From assembly GCA_900542905.1 (NCBI GenBank), contig UQPF01000018.1, forward strand, positions 1 to 36,396: DNA of 36,396 nucleotides, read 5' to 3'. Within the stretch, counting starts at the first letter, position 1. Every line of letters starts with the position of its first letter. Under the pieces are notes generated by a model, which did not search any database, was not told where the DNA came from, and saw nothing but the letters and a program-made list of their open reading frames with translations. The DNA is from an uncultured Collinsella sp. Lineage in GTDB: Bacteria > Actinomycetota > Coriobacteriia > Coriobacteriales > Coriobacteriaceae. Position numbers and translations under genes: made by a program. Below are positions 16,368 through 24,203 of this stretch, in pieces.

Positions 16368-17684
16368 TTACTCGGAAGCGGCCTTCTCGGTCTTCCAGCC
16401 ATCGACGAAGGCGTTCTTGACGCCGTCCCACTTGCTGTTATCGGCAGCGTAGGCAATCAGAGCCTGCTTGAGGTTCTTCTTCCACTCCTCGGAGGGAATG
16501 TAGACGAAGTCCCAAGCGACGGTCTTCTTGCCGTCCTTGGCCATGGCAACGGCCTGCTGCGAGAAGACGTTGGTGGTCTCCTTGGCGCTCTTGAACGGAG
16601 CGGTCAGGCCCATCTTGTCGGCGATGATGCTGGTCGGGGTGTCAGCGGTGACGCACCAATACATGAAGTCCTCGGTGGCCTTCTGGGCATCCTCGGAAGC
16701 CTGGGAACTGACGCACCAGTAGTTCTCGCCGCCGGAGCACAGGCCCTGGTTCTCCTCGCCGTCAACACCGATGTAGATCGGCATCATGCCAATCTGATCG
16801 TCGGTCATGCCGGCCTTGACGAGGTCAGAGTAGGCCCAAGAGCCGTTCTGGTAGAAGACGGCCTTGCCGGTTGCGAACTCGTTGGTGGCGTCGTCGCCGG
16901 TCTTGGAAGCAAGCTGCGAAGGATCGCAGGTGGAGTCGGTGATGTACAGGTCGAAGATCTGCTTGTAGTTGTCGAGGAACTCACCCTTGATCTCGTCGTC
17001 CTCCTGGTTGTGCTCCTTCTCAAACTCGTAGTAGAGCGGCATGTTGGCAAGGTGGGTGGTGTAGCGCCAGCTGGAGGAGTCGTCCATGCCGGCGGAAGTG
17101 AAGGCACCCTCGACACCAAGCTCGTCCTTGCGGGCCTGGATGTCGTCGGCACAAGCCTTCAGCTTGTCGAAGGAGTTGATGTCCTCGGCCTTGTAGCCAG
17201 CCTTCTCGAGCAGCTGCTTGTTGTAGATGATGCCGAAGCTCTCCTGGACCCAGTCGATGCACACATCCTTGCCGTCGGACTGCAGAGCCAGGGAGTCGTC
17301 AATGAGCTCACCGCGGAGCTTGGTATCGGACAGGTCGGCGCAGTAATCCTTCCAGTTCTTAAGACCGGTGGGGCCGTTGACCTGGAACAGGGTCGGAGCG
17401 GAGCTCTTGGACATCTCGGACTTAAGCTTCTCCTCGTAGGTGTTGGAAGCGGCGGTCACGATCTTGACCTCGACGCCCTTCTCCTTCTTATAGGCCTTGG
17501 CGATCTCCTTCCACTCCTTGTCGACCTCGGGCTTGAATTGGAGGAAGTAGACCTCGGCAGCGTCACCAGAAGCAGAGGAGCCGGAGCCGGCAGAACCACC
17601 GCAACCCACGAGGCCCAGACCAAGAACTGCAGCCGCGGAACCAGCAAAGCCCAGGAACTGCCTTCTGCTCATTTCGTTCTTCAT
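16368..17684 (-). CDS. Sugar ABC transporter substrate-binding lipoprotein
   Basis: This extracellular solute-binding protein (family 1) captures the sugar for the MalF/MalG-like permeases. It is 438 residues from the ATG at 17684 (AAAGGGTGG upstream); the frame is open 40 codons further up but without a site. The N-terminus MSRRQFLGFAGSAAAV-LGLVGCGG combines a twin-arginine motif with a lipobox (LVGC), so it is probably exported folded by Tat and lipid-anchored. A Gly/Ser linker follows, then the two-lobe binding fold (VYFLQFKPEVDKEWKEIAKA; NEFATGKAVFYQNGSWAYSD; PFKSAKETTNVFS). Several cysteines in the mature part may form disulfides. It is first in the transporter operon. Confidence 0.93.
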   Translation of the reverse strand: MKNEMSRRQFLGFAGSAAAVLGLGLVGCGGSAGSGSSASGDAAEVYFLQFKPEVDKEWKEIAKAYKKEKGVEVKIVTAASNTYEEKLKSEMSKSSAPTLFQVNGPTGLKNWKDYCADLSDTKLRGELIDDSLALQSDGKDVCIDWVQESFGIIYNKQLLEKAGYKAEDINSFDKLKACADDIQARKDELGVEGAFTSAGMDDSSSWRYTTHLANMPLYYEFEKEHNQEDDEIKGEFLDNYKQIFDLYITDSTCDPSQLASKTGDDATNEFATGKAVFYQNGSWAYSDLVKAGMTDDQIGMMPIYIGVDGEENQGLCSGGENYWCVSSQASEDAQKATEDFMYWCVTADTPTSIIADKMGLTAPFKSAKETTNVFSQQAVAMAKDGKKTVAWDFVYIPSEEWKKNLKQALIAYAADNSKWDGVKNAFVDGWKTEKAASE

Positions 17685-17792
17685 TACAATCCACCCTTTC
17701 ACACCGTGGCGGCACCCTTTGCCGCCGCCTTCGGAGATTGGCTCGGGGACTTTGCCCCTTTTGCTGATTTGAACGATACGCCATTTGGCTAG

Positions 17793-17879
17793 TTGTTTGA
17801 ACAAGTATTACTAGAGCGGTAGAAAAACTTCGGTGAACGGTAATTTCAACTTGATACTTGACAAGTTTTGTATAAACAA
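17793..17879 (-). promoter_or_regulatory. ABC operon promoter region with two TTGTTTAAACAA-like operators
   Basis: TTGTTTGAACAA at 17793-17804 and TTGTATAAACAA at 17868-17879 each differ from the palindrome TTGTTTAAACAA at one base. ACTTGACAAGT, another palindrome, lies between them (17856-17866). On the minus strand TAATAC just before the first site may be the -10 box. The pair could support DNA looping or cooperative binding by the TreR-like repressor encoded next door. Confidence 0.55.
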
Positions 17880-17897
17880 TTATTTGTTATCTAATGC

Positions 17898-17952
17898 AGA
17901 GAAAACGCCCGGTCAAGCCGATGTACCGTCGGTTTGACCGGGCGTTTTCTCT
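17898..17952 (-). terminator. Strong hairpin terminator of the TreR-like gene
   Basis: Twenty-four nt arms (17898-17921 and 17929-17952) pair with a single wobble around TGTACCG. GGGCGTTTTCTCT ends both strands, so it works best for the minus-strand regulator gene but could act in both directions. It separates the regulator from the ABC operon. Confidence 0.88.
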
Positions 17953-17990
17953 TTGAGGCCATGAGTCTCGTCAGGCTGCGAGCTAGCCGG

Positions 17991-18710
17991 CTATCGCTTG
18001 GAATTGACGCGGTAATGGAAGATCTCGGGGTGTGTGCGAGTGTGCGTCACCTCAAACAAGATGCCATCCGAGGTGTACGACTGACTCTCCATGACGGCAA
18101 CGCAGTTGTATTTGCCGAGGTCAAGATAGCTGCAGTCCTCATCGTTGGCGAGCTCGACACTCACCGTACGACGGCTCGCCATCACTTTGACACCGCGCTT
18201 GTGCTCCAGATAGCCGTAAATAGAATCTGCCGCGATCTCGGGAGTCAGGCCCTTGGCGATCGACGCCAAAAAATAGCCATGGTCCACTTGGCGCGCGTTG
18301 CCGTTGAGGCTTCGGACACGCACTACGCGAATCAACTCCTCGCCCACCTTAAAGCCCAGGTGACGAGAGAGTTGCTCGGTGCAAACCAGATGTTCGAAAG
18401 ACTTAACGTCCGTCGATGCAACGGCATTGTTGCGCTTTGCAAACTCGCCAAACGACTCAACCTCTTCGAGTGCGCCCAACATGTCGGTTTCGCCCTTAAG
18501 CCAAATAACGCGCACGCCCTTGCCGTGTATGGGCTGCACAAACATCCCGTCGGCCAGCATGCTCAAAGCGCGGCGGACGGTATTGCGCGTGCAGCCAAAT
18601 TCCGCGGTCAGCTCGGCTTCGGTTGGCAGCATCTCCTGAAACGCATAGGTCCCATTAATGATGCGCGAGCGTATTTCTCGGTAGATTCCTTCGTATATCG
18701 CTTTTGGCAT
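17991..18710 (-). CDS. GntR-family repressor, TreR-like (UTRA domain)
   Basis: The 239-residue protein has a GntR winged helix (residues 5-72; PTEAELTAEFGCTRNTVRRA and the wing IHGKGVRV) and a UTRA domain (about 80-235). The stretch SIYGYLEHKRGVKVMASRR and the following DEDCSYLDL resemble Bacillus TreR, the trehalose-6-phosphate-responsive repressor, more than other HutC-type regulators. It lies between the ABC operon and the divergent PTS-HAD gene, and TTGTTTAAACAA-like palindromes flank it on both sides, making it the best candidate for their regulator. A phosphorylated disaccharide from the PTS would be a fitting inducer. The trehalose assignment is inference. Confidence 0.82.
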   Translation of the reverse strand: MPKAIYEGIYREIRSRIINGTYAFQEMLPTEAELTAEFGCTRNTVRRALSMLADGMFVQPIHGKGVRVIWLKGETDMLGALEEVESFGEFAKRNNAVASTDVKSFEHLVCTEQLSRHLGFKVGEELIRVVRVRSLNGNARQVDHGYFLASIAKGLTPEIAADSIYGYLEHKRGVKVMASRRTVSVELANDEDCSYLDLGKYNCVAVMESQSYTSDGILFEVTHTRTHPEIFHYRVNSKR

Positions 18711-18764
18711 TGTTTCACCTCTACATTATTCATTTCCGGCTAGGCACGATAGCATTTCTTAAAG

Positions 18765-18898
18765 TTGTTTAAACCGAATATCGGTGAAGCGACAGGATTT
18801 AGCCGTTGACGGTTTCTGTCATGCCCAAATCGGTTTCGCTCAAAACTGCCGGTACGACACTCGTCTGGTCCTCTACAATGAATCCATTGTTTAAACGT
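18765..18898. promoter_or_regulatory. Divergent regulator/PTS promoter region with two TTGTTTAAAC sites
   Basis: TTGTTTAAACCG at 18765-18776 (toward the regulator) and TTGTTTAAACGT at 18887-18898 (toward the PTS gene) share the same 10-mer. TACAAT at 18874-18879 is a plausible -10 box for the PTS gene, so the second operator sits at the transcription start. The regulator's own promoter is less clear. Confidence 0.6.
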
Positions 18899-18939
18899 TT
18901 CCCCACGCGCAACGCGCCTCGATATTCGGAAGGCAGAAC

Positions 18940-21390
18940 ATGCTGCAAAAAATCCAACGCTTTGGCGGGGCAATGTTCGCGCCCGCCATGCTGTTTTCTA
19001 TATCAGGCCTCATGGTCGGCGTCTCCGCTCTCGCAACGACTGCGGACATCGTCGGCGATCTCGCCGTATACGGAACCCCTTGGTACGTTTTCTGGGCTAT
19101 CATCCAGCGCGGCTCGTGGACGGTCTTTAAACGCCTCCCGCTCCTTTTTGCCGTAGCGCTGCCCATCGGTCTTGCCCAAAAACAACCGGCTCGTTGCTGC
19201 CTCGAGGCTCTCGTCGCCTATTTTGCCTACTGCTTCTTTTTGAGCGAGATCATTAAGCTGAGCGGAGACAACCTTGGACTTGAGTACCCGTCATCTTTGA
19301 CCTCCGCCAGCGGTATCACCGTCATCGACGGCATCAAGACGCTCGACACCGGCATTATCGGCCCGCTGGCGGTATCGGCAACCGTCGTCGCCATCCATGA
19401 CCGCTTCTACGATGCCAAAATTCCCGATTGGCTCGGCACCTTCTCGGGCTCCTCGCTGGTCTACCTCATCAGCTTTTTTGCCGTGTTTGCCCTTGCCGCT
19501 ATCTCGGCCGCCATCGTGCCCTACGTATACGATGTAACTGATACGCTGCGTCACGCGCTTGCAGGCATCGGTCCCTTTGGCGTGGGCATCTTTGTCTTTT
19601 TAGAACGAGCACTCGAGCCCTTTGGCCTGCACCACCTGCTCTACATGCCGATCTACTACGACAACCTGGTCATTAACGACGGCATCTACGCCACGTGGAG
19701 CAGTTTGCTCCCCATCCTCTCCCATAGCACGCGCCCCCTTAATGAACTTGCGCCGTGGGCCGGTTTTACCGCCACCGGCTGGGTCAAGCTCTTTGGCCTT
19801 CCTGCCATCGCAGCTGCGTTCTACTCCACCGCAAAACCCGAGCGCCGCGCCGGCCTCAGGGTCATCCTTGCTCCCGCCATCATCGCCTCGGTGGTTTGCG
19901 GCGTTACCGAGCCACTCGAGTTTCTCTTTATGTTCACCCACCCCGGGCTCTTTTTGCTCTACGCCGTCTTATCGTCTTGCCTTGCCACAACCATGAATCT
20001 CTTTGGCATCGTCGGCATCTTCTCGGGCGGCCTGATGGAGATGGCAGCCTTCAACTTTATTCCGCTCATGCGCACGCATGCCGGTGCCTATCTTTTGGCG
20101 CTCGGTATCGGCCTTGCCTTTAGCCTCATCTTTTTTGTTAGTTTTCGAGCACTCATCTTGGTCTATGACCTTAAGACACCGGGCCGCGAGGATCATGTTG
20201 CCAATCGCGCGGCAATCGATTGTTTAACGGGAAGCGACTTTGCCAAAGAGCAATCCCCCAATGACGAGGTCGATAGTCGATCCGATCAAGATCACGTCCT
20301 CGCTGAGCGGGTAATTCAGCTTTTAGGTGGCGTTGGCAATATCGTGGGCGCAACCAACTGCGCCACGCGCCTGCGCGTCGAGGTCGCAGACCCTTCCATC
20401 GTTGCAGATAACGCGTCGTTTGTCGCGGTGGGCGCCAAGGGCCTCATCATTACGGGCAAGACCGCCCAGGTGGTCATCGGCATCTCCGTTCCCCGCGTTA
20501 AAGAGCATTTTGACCAGATCATGGGCCTCGAGCCGGAATTTGTGCCCACCACCTCGGCCTCCCCTGCCGCCAGCGCAGCCCATAAGCGCGGCTCTATTTG
20601 CTTCTTCGATATCGACGGAACGCTCGCCTGGCAAGACCCCAGGCTCGCCCAAGACCTTCCCGAAGACGAGCGGGACCTCTCCCCCTATCCCAACGAGGCG
20701 GTTTCGCAGGCAATCCGCGAGTTTGTCGCCAACGGCAACATGGCCTTTATCTGCACGGGACGTACCCTCAGCTGCATCCACCCCAAACTTCTTGAGCTGC
20801 CTTGGACCGGCATCGTCTGTCTTGCGGGCGGTTACGCCGAGATCAACGGACACGCAATTCGCGATCTGTCGATGACGCCCAGTATGCTGCAGCGTCTTGC
20901 CCCCTACCTTGAGCAATCGGGCGAGGTCATCCGCTTTGAGGGCCTCAACGGCGTCGTGCGCATGAGTGCCGATGCGCCCGATGCTCCCGGATACGCGCGC
21001 ACCCTGGGCGACGCAGTCACGCAGCTGCAACATTACAGTGTCTACAAGATCTTGATGTCTACATCGCTCGCCAACCACATCGCTCAAGATAAGGCACTTG
21101 AGCCGCTGCTGTGCTTTAATGAGCTCGAACTCGAGGTAACCGAAATCTCGCCCCGCGAATGCACGAAGCGCGGGGGCATCCAGTCTGTACTCGACGCCCT
21201 CGACCCCCACCACGGAACCGTATACGGCATTGGCGACGCCAGCAATGACGTCTCGCTGATGAACGCCGTCGATGTCGGCATTGCGATGGGCAACGCACCG
21301 GACTATCTCAAGGATAAGGCCGATTACGTGACCGACACCGTCGATCACGACGGTGTCGTTGCGGCGCTCGAGCATTTTAGGCTGATTTAG
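18940..21390 (+). CDS. PTS alpha-glucoside-type EIICB fused to a Cof-type HAD phosphatase
   Basis: This 816-residue protein combines three modules. Residues 1-415 are a membrane EIIC of the glucose/maltose superfamily; the start MLQKIQRFGGAMFAPAMLF and GVTEPLEFLFMFTHPG match alpha-glucoside permeases (MalB/AglA type). Residues about 445-535 are EIIB with the phosphorylation-site Cys474 in TNCATRLRV. Residues about 548-816 are a Cof-type HAD phosphatase with all four motifs: DIDGT (Asp557, Asp559), CTGRT, Lys743, and GDASND (765-770). EIICB would import and phosphorylate a sugar; the fused HAD could then remove the phosphate. No phospho-alpha-glucosidase (GH4) lies in the window. The start has GGAAGG upstream. 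It is divergent from the TreR-like repressor. Confidence 0.9.
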   Translation: MLQKIQRFGGAMFAPAMLFSISGLMVGVSALATTADIVGDLAVYGTPWYVFWAIIQRGSWTVFKRLPLLFAVALPIGLAQKQPARCCLEALVAYFAYCFFLSEIIKLSGDNLGLEYPSSLTSASGITVIDGIKTLDTGIIGPLAVSATVVAIHDRFYDAKIPDWLGTFSGSSLVYLISFFAVFALAAISAAIVPYVYDVTDTLRHALAGIGPFGVGIFVFLERALEPFGLHHLLYMPIYYDNLVINDGIYATWSSLLPILSHSTRPLNELAPWAGFTATGWVKLFGLPAIAAAFYSTAKPERRAGLRVILAPAIIASVVCGVTEPLEFLFMFTHPGLFLLYAVLSSCLATTMNLFGIVGIFSGGLMEMAAFNFIPLMRTHAGAYLLALGIGLAFSLIFFVSFRALILVYDLKTPGREDHVANRAAIDCLTGSDFAKEQSPNDEVDSRSDQDHVLAERVIQLLGGVGNIVGATNCATRLRVEVADPSIVADNASFVAVGAKGLIITGKTAQVVIGISVPRVKEHFDQIMGLEPEFVPTTSASPAASAAHKRGSICFFDIDGTLAWQDPRLAQDLPEDERDLSPYPNEAVSQAIREFVANGNMAFICTGRTLSCIHPKLLELPWTGIVCLAGGYAEINGHAIRDLSMTPSMLQRLAPYLEQSGEVIRFEGLNGVVRMSADAPDAPGYARTLGDAVTQLQHYSVYKILMSTSLANHIAQDKALEPLLCFNELELEVTEISPRECTKRGGIQSVLDALDPHHGTVYGIGDASNDVSLMNAVDVGIAMGNAPDYLKDKADYVTDTVDHDGVVAALEHFRLI

Positions 21391-21459
21391 GCACACTCCA
21401 TCAAACGCACGCCCGTTGTCCTAAATCGCCAAAACTGCCGCGCCAAACGCCCTGATGTG

Positions 21460-21482
21460 GCAATATGTTGTCTGCATATTGC
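21460..21482 (+). promoter_or_regulatory. Inverted repeat upstream of polyprenyl synthase
   Basis: GCAATATG at 21460-21467 is mirrored by CATATTGC at 21475-21482 in the short gap after the PTS-HAD gene. It could be an operator or part of the promoter of the synthase gene. No terminator for the PTS-HAD gene is visible in this gap. Confidence 0.3.
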
Positions 21483-21515
21483 ATCAATGCAACCTCAGAA
21501 AGAATGCGAGAACCC

Positions 21516-22529
21516 GTGTCCAGTCCGTTTACCAGCTTTTTAGCCCAGCACTTTGACCAGATTAACGACTATCTGGCCACGTTCTTTGACGGACAGGCGA
21601 CCTCTGCCGATATCGAGCGCTACCTGTATGCGCCGCTCTCGGCTTTTACGGCCAACGCCGGCAAGCGCCACCGCCCGCTTATCTGTATGCTCGCCGCAAC
21701 CGCAGTGGGCGGTAGCTTTGAGAGCGCCCGCAGCGCCGCGGCAGCCATCGAGCATTTCCAGTCGGGCGCGCTGATCCACGACGACATCGCCGACAACGGA
21801 CAGCTTCGTCGAGGCAAGCCCTGCATGCACCTTACCGAGGGCACGGGCCTTGCCATCAATTGCGGCGACCTGGCGCTCACCATGGTCACCAAGACGGTTC
21901 TCGACGACCCCACGCTGGAGTCCGACGTGAAGCTGCGCGTGCTCCACGAGCTTACCGAGATGATCGTCCGCACCATCGAGGGGCAAGCACTCGACCTGGG
22001 TTGGGTCCGTGACGGGCGCTTTGATATCTCGGTTGATGACTACCTGGACATGGCGACGCACAAGACCGCGTTTTACAGCGGAGCCACGCCGCTTGCCGCC
22101 GGAGCCATTATCGGCGGCGGCAGCGATGAGCAAATCGAAGCGCTGCGCGCCTTTGGCCTACACACAGGCCTCGCCTTTCAGATTCAGGACGACCTGCTCA
22201 ACCTTGTCGGCACTAAGGAAGCCGCCAACAAGGACTTCCGCACCGACATCACCGAGGGCAAGCGCACGCTTGTCGCCGTACACGCCCTCTCTGATGAGCG
22301 CCACCACGACGAGGTCGAGGCGATTCTTTCCTCAGGCACCGATGATCCCGCGCAGCTCGCGCGCGCCGTGGAGATCTTCCAGGAGACCGACTCCATCGAT
22401 TACGCCCACACTTACGCGCTCGACCTGACCGCTAAGGCCAAAGCGGCCATCGAGAACGTTGAGCTTGATCCGCACGCACGCGAGCTGTTCCTCTCCATGG
22501 CAGATTTCTTTGTGGAGCGCCTTAACTAA
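21516..22529 (+). CDS. Polyprenyl (isoprenyl) diphosphate synthase
   Basis: This trans-prenyltransferase condenses isopentenyl diphosphate onto an allylic diphosphate, making the isoprenoid chain for quinones or lipid carriers. It is about 337 residues. GKRHRPL near the N-terminus binds diphosphate, HDDIAD is the first Asp-rich motif, and QIQDDLLNLVG is the second, with Asn at the final position instead of Asp. The start is uncertain: GTG 21516 (weak GAG upstream) gives a typical N-terminus SSPFTSFLAQHF; ATG 21504 or 21465 are alternatives. It follows the PTS-HAD gene by about 125 nt on the same strand with no visible terminator between them. Chain length cannot be told from sequence by eye. 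Confidence 0.88.
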   Translation: MSSPFTSFLAQHFDQINDYLATFFDGQATSADIERYLYAPLSAFTANAGKRHRPLICMLAATAVGGSFESARSAAAAIEHFQSGALIHDDIADNGQLRRGKPCMHLTEGTGLAINCGDLALTMVTKTVLDDPTLESDVKLRVLHELTEMIVRTIEGQALDLGWVRDGRFDISVDDYLDMATHKTAFYSGATPLAAGAIIGGGSDEQIEALRAFGLHTGLAFQIQDDLLNLVGTKEAANKDFRTDITEGKRTLVAVHALSDERHHDEVEAILSSGTDDPAQLARAVEIFQETDSIDYAHTYALDLTAKAKAAIENVELDPHARELFLSMADFFVERLN

Positions 22530-22667
22530 CGGGGGTTATAAAATCTGTCAGCAGCGTATTTAGGCACAACTTGCTACACTGTTGAGTGCATGTTTATGCG
22601 TCCCTTTGCGTTGTCTATCCGACAGACGCTCAAATAGTACGAATGGTACGCCGAAAGGGGTTCGTTC

Positions 22668-23573
22668 ATGGAACCTATTACAACGGGCATGCAAGGAGCA
22701 GCCGTCGAAGACGTGCAGTCTCGTCTCCTGCAGCTCGGCTACACGATTGATGCCGCCGAAGTCACCGACAAGTACTTTGGAGCCACCACTGAGCAGGCCG
22801 TCAGCACCTTCAGGCTCGACAGCGGCCTTGCTGCCGGTCATGCCGTCGATATCCCCTGCTGGAGCGCCCTTGTAGACGCTTCGTATAAGCTGGGCGACCG
22901 CACTCTCTATCTGCGCATGCCCAATTTCCATGGCGCCGATGTGCAGGCCCTGCAGCGCGCTCTCAACGTTTTGGGCTTTGCCTGTGGCGAAGACGACGGC
23001 TACTTTGGTCCGCATACCGAGGCCGCCCTGCAGCAGTTCCAGGAAAATGTCGGCCTGTTTGCCGACGGCATGGCCTTCCAGGACACCTACGCCTACATCA
23101 ACCGCCTGCACCATGTGTGGGAGGGCAAGCCCTCGGTCACCGAAGCCGAGTCCCGTATCGGTTTTGCTCGCGCCGCCAACGTGCTCGAGCGCTTCCAGAT
23201 TGCCGTTATCGGCGAGGACCCCATCGCACGCAGCGTTGCGTCGCGCATGTGGAATATCGCCACGGCAACGACCGACAACAGCGGCATGATGCTCTGCGAC
23301 TCCGAGGTCCCAACCGACGTTGACCTAGTGCTCGAAATCGCAAGCGATGAGCTGCCCGCAGATGCAGCGCCGCGCGCCACGATCGCCCTCGCCGAGTGCC
23401 ACAACCTGGCCCAGCGCATCCGCACTGCCAATGTCGCCGCGCAGCAGAAGCCGGCACGCATTCGCATTGAGCTCACGGGCATGACGCGCTACAACGGCAC
23501 CTTCACGGCCAGCGACGCGCAGACACTCGCCGTACGCCTGCTCGATGGCGTTTGCGATGCCCTCGCAGATTAG
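22668..23573 (+). CDS. Peptidoglycan-binding-domain protein without signal peptide (possibly CwlM-like)
   Basis: The 301-residue protein carries two PG_binding_1 domains, about residues 8-75 (AAVEDVQSRLLQLGYTID, KYFGATTEQAVSTFR) and 85-150 (ADVQALQRALNVLGFACGED, GYFGPHTEAALQQFQE). The remaining 150 residues lack an obvious family; their spacing and the ending ...RLLDGVCDAL could be a worn amidase_3 fold without the zinc-binding His/Glu residues. There is no signal peptide or membrane helix, so it is likely cytosolic. Mycobacterial CwlM has two such domains plus an inactive amidase and regulates MurA from the cytosol; that parallel is inference. The ATG has GAAAGGGG upstream. tRNA-Gln follows 38 nt after the stop. 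Confidence 0.8.
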   Translation: MEPITTGMQGAAVEDVQSRLLQLGYTIDAAEVTDKYFGATTEQAVSTFRLDSGLAAGHAVDIPCWSALVDASYKLGDRTLYLRMPNFHGADVQALQRALNVLGFACGEDDGYFGPHTEAALQQFQENVGLFADGMAFQDTYAYINRLHHVWEGKPSVTEAESRIGFARAANVLERFQIAVIGEDPIARSVASRMWNIATATTDNSGMMLCDSEVPTDVDLVLEIASDELPADAAPRATIALAECHNLAQRIRTANVAAQQKPARIRIELTGMTRYNGTFTASDAQTLAVRLLDGVCDALAD

Positions 23574-23611
23574 GTAAACTAAACGAGTTGCTTTTGGGCA
23601 ACACCACACAT

Positions 23612-23686
23612 TGGGACGTAGTTCAACGGTAGAACTCCGGTTTTTGGTGCCGGCTGTTGGGGGTTCGAATCCCTCCGTCCCAGCCA
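23612..23686 (+). tRNA. tRNA-Gln (anticodon UUG), CCA encoded
   Basis: The cloverleaf is complete: acceptor TGGGACG/CGTCCCA, D-arm GTTC...GAAC, anticodon arm with loop TTTTGGT giving anticodon TTG, variable loop, and T-arm with TTCGAAT. G is the discriminator base and CCA is encoded. It reads glutamine codon CAA (and CAG by wobble). A terminator follows at once. Confidence 0.95.
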
Positions 23687-23695
23687 TTAAAACTG

Positions 23696-23732
23696 AGCGC
23701 CCTGAGCCCATAACGGCCCAGGGCGCTTTCTT
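23696..23732 (+). terminator. Intrinsic terminator after tRNA-Gln
   Basis: AGCGCCCTG (23696-23704) pairs with CAGGGCGCT (23719-23727), followed by TTCTT, ten nt after the tRNA CCA end. Confidence 0.88.
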
Positions 23733-23740
23733 GTAGGCAA

Positions 23741-23875
23741 GCGGAGGGATTCGAACCCGCAAGGGTGCGAAGCCGAGGAAACGCGAAGCGTTTTCCAGCG
23801 CAGCACGCAAGGAGCAAAGCGACGCAGCGGAGCGCTGCCGCCGAAAAGGCGGACGCGGAATCCCTCCGTTCCACA
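23741..23875. repeat. Composite hairpin-rich repeat with tRNA 3'-end-like termini
   Basis: The segment opens with GCGGAGGGATTCGAACCCGC, an inverted match to the T-arm and 3' end of the adjacent tRNA-Gln, and closes with GGAATCCCTCCGTTCCA, a near-direct match to the same tRNA end. Between them are small hairpins: GGAAACGC/GCGTTTTCC, CGCAGCG/CGCTGC and CCGCC/GGCGG. No reading frame or complete cloverleaf is present. It may be a scar of element insertion at the tRNA, a worn tRNA-Ser-like pseudogene on the minus strand (TTTTCCAGCGC is reminiscent of a reversed Ser anticodon arm), or a REP-type repeat. Confidence 0.55.
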
Positions 23876-23935
23876 GCCGGCACTTGGGGACGTTCCTAAA
23901 GTGCCAGCACTAAAGGAACGTCTCCAAGTGCCGGC
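23876..23935. repeat. REP-like hairpin (GGCACTTGGGGACGTTCCT type)
   Basis: Positions 23876-23897 and 23914-23935 are inverted copies (22 nt, one G-T mismatch) with a small internal palindrome GTGCCAGCAC in the loop. Hairpins with a GGGGACGTTCC-type arm resemble REP sequences mobilised by RAYT/IS200-like transposases in other bacteria; no such transposase is in the window. It lies between the composite repeat and palindrome copy 2. Confidence 0.7.
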
Positions 23936-24059
23936 CTCCCAAAAATCTACCTTTAAAAGACAGGCGCCCCAGGCCCATAAGGACCAAGAGCGCCTTTCAT
24001 CTAGAAAATATCAGCCCAGTTCCGAAAAGCGAGCCGCATGCGACAACCAAGTAGCCGCA

Positions 24060-24196
24060 GGCCCCGGGAGAGTGGGGACACCGGCTTAGGTTTATCGCGA
24101 GTTCCGCACGAACAGGAGGCCACTTAATGTGGCCTCCGTCGTGAGCAGGACTGTAGAGCAGGAAACCTAAGCCGGTGTACCCACTCTCCCGGGGCC
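24060..24196 (+). repeat. Palindromic element family, copy 2 (69-nt core, 34-bp arms)
   Basis: Arms 24060-24093 and 24163-24196 are inverted copies (34 nt, one mismatch) around a 69-nt core (24094-24162) that is identical base for base to the core of copy 4 at 29167-29235, although the arms are unrelated in sequence apart from the innermost TTT. The central hairpin is GGAGGCCAC-TTAAT-GTGGCCTCC. The right arm ends seven nt past the stop of the JetD-like gene. The left flank (about 24009-24059) is an inverted, diverged copy of that gene's last 50 nt, sharing for instance CCGCATGC and a nearby ACAAC. Confidence 0.92.
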
Positions 24197-24203
24197 GAAC
24201 GCC

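Noticed and set aside
23741..23875. Functional tRNA-Ser on the minus strand
   Set aside because: T-arm and a Ser-like anticodon stretch are suggestive, but acceptor and D-arms do not pair into a cloverleaf.
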